A stretch of 7,871 nucleotides of DNA, from positions 1 to 7,871 of the forward strand of contig CAIVZW010000348.1 of the NCBI GenBank assembly GCA_903910495.1. The letters are read 5' to 3'. Source of the DNA: an uncultured beta proteobacterium. Its GTDB lineage: Bacteria > Pseudomonadota > Gammaproteobacteria > Burkholderiales > Rhodocyclaceae. Of the stretch, positions 1-4,007 are shown one piece after another; positions within the stretch are counted from its first letter, which is position 1; every line of letters begins with the position of its first letter. The position numbers and the translations under genes were made by a program. The notes under the pieces are model-generated. The model did no database searches. It worked only from the letters and a program-made list of their open reading frames with translations, and was not told where the DNA came from.

Positions 1-306
1 AAGGCCGAAGGCATTTCCGCCGAGGTCATCAATGTCAGCTCGCTCAAGCCGTTGAAAAAATCCGAGATTCTCAAGTACACTGCCGGCAAGAAGGCGATCG
101 TTACCGCCGACGAGTCCACCCGGATCGGCGGCCTCGGCAGCGCTATTGCGGCCCAGATCATCGGTGAGGTGAATCTGCCGTTCGAACAGATCGCTCTCGA
201 TGATGATTTCGGCACCTCGGCGCACAGTTACGAAGAACTGCTCGTCAAGTACGGACTGACCGAAAAAGACATTGCCAAAGCGGCCAAAAAAGCACTCGGA
301 AAATAG
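1..306 (+). CDS. Transketolase, C-terminal subunit (3' end of gene, truncated by window edge)
   Basis: The reading frame is open from the first base, so only the last 101 codons of a gene that begins upstream are present. An apparent TTG start at 52 lies inside this frame and is not the real start. The stretch ADESTRIGGLGSAIAAQI, followed by a DDDFGTSAHSYEELL segment and KYGLT near the end, is the usual C-terminal domain pattern of transketolases, which use thiamine diphosphate to move two-carbon ketol units between sugars. The short downstream neighbours and the KYGLTEKDIAKAAKKALGK ending suggest the stand-alone C-terminal half of a split transketolase, usually about 310 residues, with the N-terminal half encoded just upstream; that part is inference. 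The FGTSA stretch departs from the FGxSG common in the family. It is followed after 9 nt by the reductase gene, so the two are probably co-transcribed. A related ThDP enzyme such as DXS or a pyruvate dehydrogenase beta subunit is less likely. Confidence 0.8.
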   Translation, partial: KAEGISAEVINVSSLKPLKKSEILKYTAGKKAIVTADESTRIGGLGSAIAAQIIGEVNLPFEQIALDDDFGTSAHSYEELLVKYGLTEKDIAKAAKKALGK

Positions 307-315
307 GAGAATACT

Positions 316-1197
316 ATGAACATCGGATTTATCGGACTCGGAATCATGGGCCGTCCCATGGCCAAGAACCTGCTCAAGGCCGGCTACGCGCTGACCGTCT
401 ATGACAAGTTCGCCCAATGTGACGACCTGGTCGCGCTCGGCGCCAAGGCCGGCACGTCGAACAAGGACGTCGCCGCGCAAAGCGACGTCATCATCACCAT
501 GCTGCCCAACTCGCCGAACGTCAAGGAAGCGGTACTCGGCAAGGACGGCGTGCTGGATGGCGCCAAGGCCGGCACCATCCTCGTCGACATGAGCTCGATC
601 GCTCCCGGTGCGGCGCAGGAGATCTGCGCGGCGGTCAAGGAGAAGGGCATCATCATGCTCGACGCCCCGGTCTCCGGCGGCGAACCCAAGGCCATCGAAG
701 GTACCCTGGCGATCATGGTCGGCGGCGACGAGAAGGCGTTCGCCACCGTCAAACCGATCCTCGAGAAAATGGGCTCCTCAGCCGTCCATGTTGGCGATAT
801 CGGTGCCGGCAACGTTACCAAGCTGGCCAACCAGATCATTGTCGCGCTCAACATCGCCGCCGTCTCCGAAGCCTTTGTCCTGGCCACCAAGGCTGGCGTC
901 AATCCTGAAGCCGTGTTCAACGCGATCAAGGGCGGACTGGCCGGGTCGACGGTGATGAACGCCAAGATTCCGATGATTCTTGACGGCAATTTCAAGCCCG
1001 GCTTCCGCATCGAACTGCACATCAAGGATCTGCAGAACGCGCTCGACACGGCGCACGCCTTGAATGTTCCGATCCCGCTCACGGCCAACATCATGGAAAC
1101 GATGCAGGCCCTGAAGACCGACGGCATGGCGGTCAATGACCATAGCGCCATCGTCCGCTACTACGAGAAGCTGGCCAAAGTCGAGGTGCGCAAGTAA
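316..1197 (+). CDS. garR: Tartronate semialdehyde (2-hydroxy-3-oxopropionate) reductase
   Basis: This cytosolic enzyme reduces tartronate semialdehyde to D-glycerate with NAD(P)H and belongs to the beta-hydroxyacid dehydrogenase family. The 293-residue length is typical. The N-terminal Rossmann domain shows GLGIMG at residues 7-12 and TMLPN at 61-65. The substrate-binding DAPVSGG lies at 116-122, the catalytic lysine is K169 in GNVTKLANQ, and the C-terminal helical domain carries GFRIELHIKDL at 229-239 and ends YYEKLAKVEV. From memory this follows E. coli GarR closely over its whole length, so the specific function is more secure than for a generic family member. The ATG is preceded by AGGAGA with 6 nt spacing, directly after the transketolase stop. 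A glycerate kinase follows, which is the next step of the D-glycerate pathway. The paralogue name glxR (allantoin/glyoxylate route) would be equally fitting; the window has no gcl or hyi to decide. Confidence 0.92.
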   Translation: MNIGFIGLGIMGRPMAKNLLKAGYALTVYDKFAQCDDLVALGAKAGTSNKDVAAQSDVIITMLPNSPNVKEAVLGKDGVLDGAKAGTILVDMSSIAPGAAQEICAAVKEKGIIMLDAPVSGGEPKAIEGTLAIMVGGDEKAFATVKPILEKMGSSAVHVGDIGAGNVTKLANQIIVALNIAAVSEAFVLATKAGVNPEAVFNAIKGGLAGSTVMNAKIPMILDGNFKPGFRIELHIKDLQNALDTAHALNVPIPLTANIMETMQALKTDGMAVNDHSAIVRYYEKLAKVEVRK

Positions 1198-1225
1198 CAG
1201 CCAACCGTCGCCCGTGTTTTCTTTC

Positions 1226-1241
1226 AGGAGGATTCATCTTG
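1226..1241 (+). promoter_or_regulatory. Strong Shine-Dalgarno that fixes a TTG start codon
   Basis: A perfect AGGAGG (1226-1231) stands 7 nt before TTG at 1239-1241. The translation from this TTG begins MRIVVAPDSYKGS, the expected N-terminus of the glycerate kinase family, so TTG is the start although no ATG is near. The weak start codon behind a strong ribosome binding site may set the ratio of kinase to reductase. Confidence 0.75.
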
Positions 1242-2381
1242 CGTATAGTTGTCGCACCGGATTCATACAAGGGTAGCGTCTCGGCACTGGGAGTCGCCCA
1301 GGCCATGGAACGGGGAATCCTGCAGGTATTCCCCGGCGCCGACGTGCGCAAGATACCGATTGCGGATGGCGGAGAGGGTACGGTTGAAGCGCTGGTCACC
1401 GCCACCGGCGGTGAACTGCGTCAAGCCGAGGTCACCGGACCCCTCGGCGAGAAGCTCATGGCGCAGTGGGGCATCCTGGGCGATGGCCGGACAGCGGTCA
1501 TCGAGATGGCCGCCGCCTCGGGCCTCCCTCTGGTCCCGGCGGCAAAGAAGAATCCCCGCATCACCACCACCTGCGGTACCGGCGAACTCATGCGCGCCGC
1601 CCTTGATAACGGACTGCGCAAGATCATCATCGGCATTGGTGGCAGCGCCACCAATGACGGCGGGACCGGCATGGCGCGCGCCCTGGGCGCCCGCTTCACC
1701 GACCCGGACGGCAAGGAATTGCCGGACGGTGGCGCGGCGCTGTCCCGACTGCAGCGGATCGACCTGAGCGGACTCGATCCGCGGCTGCAGGACACCGAAA
1801 TCACCGTGGCCTGCGACGTTGATAACCCACTGTGCGGCCCCCGCGGCGCTTCTGCCGTCTTTGGCCCGCAAAAAGGCGCGACCCCAGAAATTGTCGCTGA
1901 ACTCGATGCTGCGCTCGCTCATTTTGCCGCTATTACGCAGCAGACGACCGGACGGCAGGTGGCCGAACTGCCGGGGGCCGGTGCAGCCGGCGGACTGGGG
2001 GCCGGACTGATGTTCTTCACGCGTGCAAAGCTCAAACCCGGCGTCGAGATTGTTCTCGACGCCGTCGGTTTTGCCGAAATCGTCAAGGAAGCGTCATTCG
2101 TCATCACTGGCGAAGGGCGTACCGACTTTCAGACGGCGTTCGGCAAAGCGCCGGTTGGCGTGGCGAAGGTCGCCAAGCAGTTCAATGTCCCGGTTTTCTG
2201 TTTGTCCGGCGGACTGGGCGAAGGCGCCGATGATGTTCTGGCGCAGGGTATTGATGCCGTGATGAGCATCTGCGACCGGCCGCTGACGCTGGACGACTGC
2301 ATGAGCGCGGGAAGCGCCCTTATCGAAGCGGGGGCGACACGCCTGTGCCGGATCATCAAGGCGGCTCGGCTGAGTCGCTGA
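1239..2381 (+). CDS. garK: Glycerate 2-kinase (GarK/GlxK type)
   Basis: This enzyme phosphorylates D-glycerate with ATP to 2-phosphoglycerate, which enters lower glycolysis, and so completes the route begun by the preceding reductase. It is 380 residues long, as usual for the GarK/GlxK family (class-I glycerate kinases). Family motifs in order are APDSYKGS at 6-13, ADGGEGT at 42-48, GIGGSATNDGG at 132-142, FGPQKGA at 208-214, PGAGAAGGLGAGL at 245-257 and ITGEGRTD at 289-296. Translation starts at TTG behind AGGAGG, and the gene follows garR after 41 nt without a terminator, so they are probably one transcript. Assignment to the 2-kinase (2-phosphoglycerate product) rests on family knowledge. 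The choice between the names garK and glxK is arbitrary here, since the upstream pathway is unknown. Confidence 0.9.
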   Translation: MRIVVAPDSYKGSVSALGVAQAMERGILQVFPGADVRKIPIADGGEGTVEALVTATGGELRQAEVTGPLGEKLMAQWGILGDGRTAVIEMAAASGLPLVPAAKKNPRITTTCGTGELMRAALDNGLRKIIIGIGGSATNDGGTGMARALGARFTDPDGKELPDGGAALSRLQRIDLSGLDPRLQDTEITVACDVDNPLCGPRGASAVFGPQKGATPEIVAELDAALAHFAAITQQTTGRQVAELPGAGAAGGLGAGLMFFTRAKLKPGVEIVLDAVGFAEIVKEASFVITGEGRTDFQTAFGKAPVGVAKVAKQFNVPVFCLSGGLGEGADDVLAQGIDAVMSICDRPLTLDDCMSAGSALIEAGATRLCRIIKAARLSR

Positions 2382-2405
2382 TAATCATCGATAGCCATTG
2401 CGAAG

Positions 2406-2440
2406 CTGTCGGGTGAAGCCGGCAGGTCATTTTATTGTTT
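2406..2440 (+). terminator. Possible weak terminator or attenuator between the kinase and SDR genes
   Basis: CTGTCGG (2406-2412) and CCGGCAG (2419-2425) can form a 7-bp stem with one U-G wobble around a GTGAAG loop. A T-rich stretch (2430-2440, nine T in eleven bases, interrupted) follows four bases later. It lies 25 nt after the kinase stop and 28 nt before the SDR start. The stem is short and the U-tract is broken, so it may only attenuate transcription or have no role. Confidence 0.4.
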
Positions 2441-2467
2441 CCGACGAAGCGAACGAGGAGAATTTTT

Positions 2468-3220
2468 ATGCGATTGAAAAACAAGATAGCGTTGATCACC
2501 GGATCGGCTCAGGGTCTCGGCGCGGCGATGGCCAGGCGTTTCGCGGAAGAAGGCGCGACGGTCTTCGTCTGTGACATGAACGTCGAAGCTGGCAACGCTA
2601 CCGTGGCGGATATCGGAAAAAAAGGCGGCAAGGCCGTCTTTCTGCCGCTCAACGTGACCAGGGAAGCGGACTGGGTCGCTGCCATGGCCGCCGTCGTTGC
2701 CCAATACGACCGGCTGGACGTGCTGGTGAACAACGCCGGTATCAATATCCGTGAAACCATCGAGGAGATGAAGGAAGAAAACCTTGACACCATGCTGGCG
2801 GTGAACGTCAAGGGGCCTTTTCTGGGCATCAAGCACGCCATTCCGATCATGCGCAAAGCGGGCGGCGGCGCTATCATCAACATGTCATCGATCTGCGGCC
2901 TGGTCGGGCACAAGTTCACCACCGAAGCCTACACCATCACCAAAGGTGCGGTCACGCTGATGACCAAGACCGTCGGGGTGCGCTACGCCAAGGACAATAT
3001 CCGCTGCAATTCCATCCACCCGAGCACCGTGGATACTCCGTATGCACAGATTATCCTGCAGGATCCCAAGAAAAGAGAAGAACGCTTTGGTGAAATACCG
3101 CTCGGCCGGCTCGCGACCGATCTGGATGTCGCCAACGCGGCACTCTACCTTGCCTCCGACGAGGCGGCCTTCCTTAACGGTGTGGCCCTCCCCGTCGACG
3201 GCGGTTTGACAGCGTGTTGA
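2468..3220 (+). CDS. Short-chain dehydrogenase/reductase (SDR), NAD-preferring, substrate unknown
   Basis: A classical SDR of 250 residues. The cofactor motif TGSAQGLG is at 11-18, D36 after the second beta strand (FVCDMN) points to NAD(H) rather than NADP(H), NNAG is at 88-91, N113 lies in AVNVKG, the serine pair S140/S141 is followed by the catalytic Y155-x3-K159, and the C-terminus reads GVALPVDGGLTAC. The start is the ATG at 2468 behind AGGAG with 7 nt spacing. An in-frame TTG at 2435 would add 11 residues before the Rossmann fold and has no ribosome binding site. It shares the strand and neighbourhood of the transketolase/garR/garK genes, which suggests it oxidises a polyol, sugar or sugar acid feeding that pathway, but a hairpin separates it from garK. 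Sequence motifs alone do not give the substrate. Relatives are often labelled glucose 1-dehydrogenase or 3-oxoacyl reductase without proof. Confidence 0.85.
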   Translation: MRLKNKIALITGSAQGLGAAMARRFAEEGATVFVCDMNVEAGNATVADIGKKGGKAVFLPLNVTREADWVAAMAAVVAQYDRLDVLVNNAGINIRETIEEMKEENLDTMLAVNVKGPFLGIKHAIPIMRKAGGGAIINMSSICGLVGHKFTTEAYTITKGAVTLMTKTVGVRYAKDNIRCNSIHPSTVDTPYAQIILQDPKKREERFGEIPLGRLATDLDVANAALYLASDEAAFLNGVALPVDGGLTAC

Positions 3221-3239
3221 CTGCGTCGCTTGATGGGGA

Positions 3240-3260
3240 CAGCAGGATTGTCGCCTGCTG
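3240..3260. repeat. Perfect inverted repeat after the SDR gene
   Basis: CAGCAGG (3240-3246) and CCTGCTG (3254-3260) form a perfect 7-bp GC-rich stem around a 7-nt loop, 20 nt after the SDR stop. No T-run follows, so it is not a standard rho-independent terminator. It could protect the 3' end of the mRNA or slow RNA polymerase. Confidence 0.5.
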
Positions 3261-3274
3261 CGGATTAGCGTGAT

Positions 3275-3290
3275 AGTCGCGCCAGCGACT
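3275..3290. repeat. Perfect hairpin with tetraloop
   Basis: AGTCGC (3275-3280) and GCGACT (3285-3290) form a 6-bp stem around GCCA. It sits between the 3240-3260 hairpin and the C-rich REP-like element, giving three consecutive foldable segments within 100 bp. Confidence 0.4.
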
Positions 3291-3296
3291 CATTAA

Positions 3297-3335
3297 CCTC
3301 CCCTCGCCTTGTGGGAGAGGGGTCGGGGGTGAGGG
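3297..3335. repeat. REP-like C-rich/G-rich palindromic element
   Basis: CCCCTC (3300-3305) pairs with GAGGGG (3317-3322); beyond one G/A mismatch the stem continues with CC/GG and a wobble to a 3-nt loop. It is followed by TCGGGGGTGAGGG. This composition, a CCCCTC...GAGGGG hairpin followed by GGGGTGAGGG, recalls intergenic palindromic repeats that occur in many copies in proteobacterial genomes. Only one copy is in the window, so repetition is inferred from the pattern, not seen. Confidence 0.55.
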
Positions 3336-3457
3336 TAACGGGCAGGCCAGCAACTTTCATAATGTGGGGTGGCGCCAAACCCATGTCCGTTACGCACTCG
3401 ACTCTGAACCATATTCAGAACATGCCGGCATTGCATGTGTTCCATCGTTCCTGAGAT

Positions 3458-3669
3458 TTACTCAATCCCCGCCATGCCGGCTTCGGGGTAGCGAGCGCCG
3501 ACTACTTTCTCCGCAGGGAGAAGTCTTTCTAATTCAGCCACCTCGTCCGCCATAAGTAAACCGTGCATGCTTTGCGCAAGGTTTGCGCAGACACCTCGGA
3601 AAGCCCGATCTGGCGCACCATTCCGACCTTAACCAGAGCGGCCATGGCGCCTACCACGTTCTCGACGGG
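3458..3669 (-). pseudogene. Aldo/keto reductase remnant with internal deletion and frameshift
   Basis: On the minus strand two pieces of one protein family lie next to each other in different frames. From 3669 down to 3556 the frame encodes VENVVGAMAALVKVGMVRQ and then IGLSEVSAQTLRKACTVY, matching the aldo/keto reductase region that usually reads (V)PIEETVGAMAELVKxGKVRxIGLSE. From 3550 down to 3461 another frame encodes ADEVAELERLL, PAEKVVGARYPEAGM and AGIE, then a TAA stop at 3460-3458; this resembles the C-terminal ending of the same family (LAPPGAVAGxRYPEAxM). In a normal enzyme of about 325 residues these pieces are separated by roughly 120 residues. The middle has therefore been lost, with the join at about 3551-3555, and the N-terminal third with the catalytic tyrosine is also absent. 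Upstream of 3669 the homology fades. It cannot encode a working oxidoreductase. Confidence 0.7.
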
Positions 3670-3718
3670 ATTGCTGCTGGCAATCCATGATGGTCGGCGC
3701 AGATCTTGAAGATCCCCT

Positions 3719-3747
3719 TTGTGACGTGCATCTGATATGCTTAAAAA
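3719..3747 (+). promoter_or_regulatory. Candidate sigma-70 promoter for the PP0621-pilS-pilR-ampD block
   Basis: TTGTGA (3719-3724) and TAAAAA (3742-3747) are separated by 17 bp and lie just before the small membrane protein gene, giving a leader of about 17 nt. The -10 match is weak. No better sigma-70 pair was seen between the pseudogene and the ATG at 3771. Confidence 0.3.
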
Positions 3748-3770
3748 TCCTACAGGTGCTCTCGATAATC

Positions 3771-4001
3771 ATGAAATACTTACTGCTGATCGCGCTTTTT
3801 TTCTTCGTGTTGTGGCTATTGCGCAAGTTGGGCGCCGCGCGCCCGGAAGTGCAGGCTCCACCGGCTTCTCGTGCTGCGGAGCGCATGGTCAAGTGCGCGC
3901 ACTGTGGTGTTAATCAGCCGATCGGCGAAAGCATTCTGACCAATGGACGCTATTACTGCTGCATTGCCCACAGGCATGAAGCCGAGTCTCTGGATGATTA
4001 A
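3771..4001 (+). CDS. PP0621 family small membrane-anchored Cys/His protein
   Basis: A 76-residue protein of unknown function. Residues 2-18 (KYLLLIALFFFVLWLLR) form one hydrophobic segment, so it is probably anchored in the inner membrane with the rest in the cytoplasm, given the R18/K19 at its end; the orientation is inferred. After a Pro/Ala-rich linker (about 21-38) comes a putative zinc site: C42-x2-C45 in KCAHCG, then C63, C64 and H67 in YYCCIAHRH. The spacing C-x2-C-x17-C-x3-H suggests a small treble-clef/TRASH-like zinc finger. This architecture and the location directly before pilS match what I recall of the PP0621 family. The ATG at 3771 was chosen because it begins the hydrophobic segment; an in-frame ATG at 3687 would add 28 residues overlapping the promoter region. 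The ribosome binding site is weak. The gene ends 6 nt before pilS. Confidence 0.8.
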   Translation: MKYLLLIALFFFVLWLLRKLGAARPEVQAPPASRAAERMVKCAHCGVNQPIGESILTNGRYYCCIAHRHEAESLDD

Positions 4002-4007
4002 TAGGCC

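Larger units (their letters stand above)
3221..3770. other. Gene-poor boundary region between catabolic and pil blocks
   Basis: This stretch of about 550 bp contains no intact gene. In order it holds two perfect hairpins (3240-3260, 3275-3290), a REP-like element (3297-3335), two further short inverted repeats (3403-3419: TCTGAA/TTCAGA; 3420-3438: ACATGC/GCATGT), the minus-strand aldo/keto reductase remnant (3458-3669), and a small palindrome GATCTTGAAGATC (3702-3714) just before the presumed promoter of the next genes. Confidence 0.7.

Noticed and set aside
399..1151. 250-residue open frame on the minus strand
   Set aside because: It lies wholly opposite garR, whose protein is recognised over its full length. 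The frame is a by-product of high GC third-position bias and shows no motif.
1263..1922. 219-residue open frame on the minus strand
   Set aside because: It is opposite the well-recognised glycerate kinase and its translation shows no known domain.
2435..2467. TTG as an earlier start for the SDR gene
   Set aside because: It adds 11 basic residues before the normal Rossmann start, has no ribosome binding site and falls in the T-rich tail of the hairpin, while the ATG at 2468 has AGGAG at good distance.
3506..3532. Hairpin CTTTCTCC/GGGAGAAG as a terminator
   Set aside because: It lies within the C-terminal coding block of the reductase remnant, has no U-tract, and is probably a codon-level coincidence.
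3364..3555. 63-residue + strand open frame in the boundary region
   Set aside because: No ribosome binding site and no recognisable motif; half of it is opposite the C-terminal block of the aldo/keto reductase remnant, which explains the open frame.
3570..3589. Repeated TTTGCGCA suggesting a tandem repeat or CRISPR-like unit
   Set aside because: Only two short copies 11 bp apart, explained by the codons of the aldo/keto reductase remnant. No CRISPR array is present anywhere in the window.
3687..3770. Upstream ATG giving the PP0621 protein 28 more residues
   Set aside because: The extension would displace the N-terminal membrane segment, overlaps the likely promoter, and is not expected in the family. 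ATG at 3771 gives the usual MKYLL-type start.
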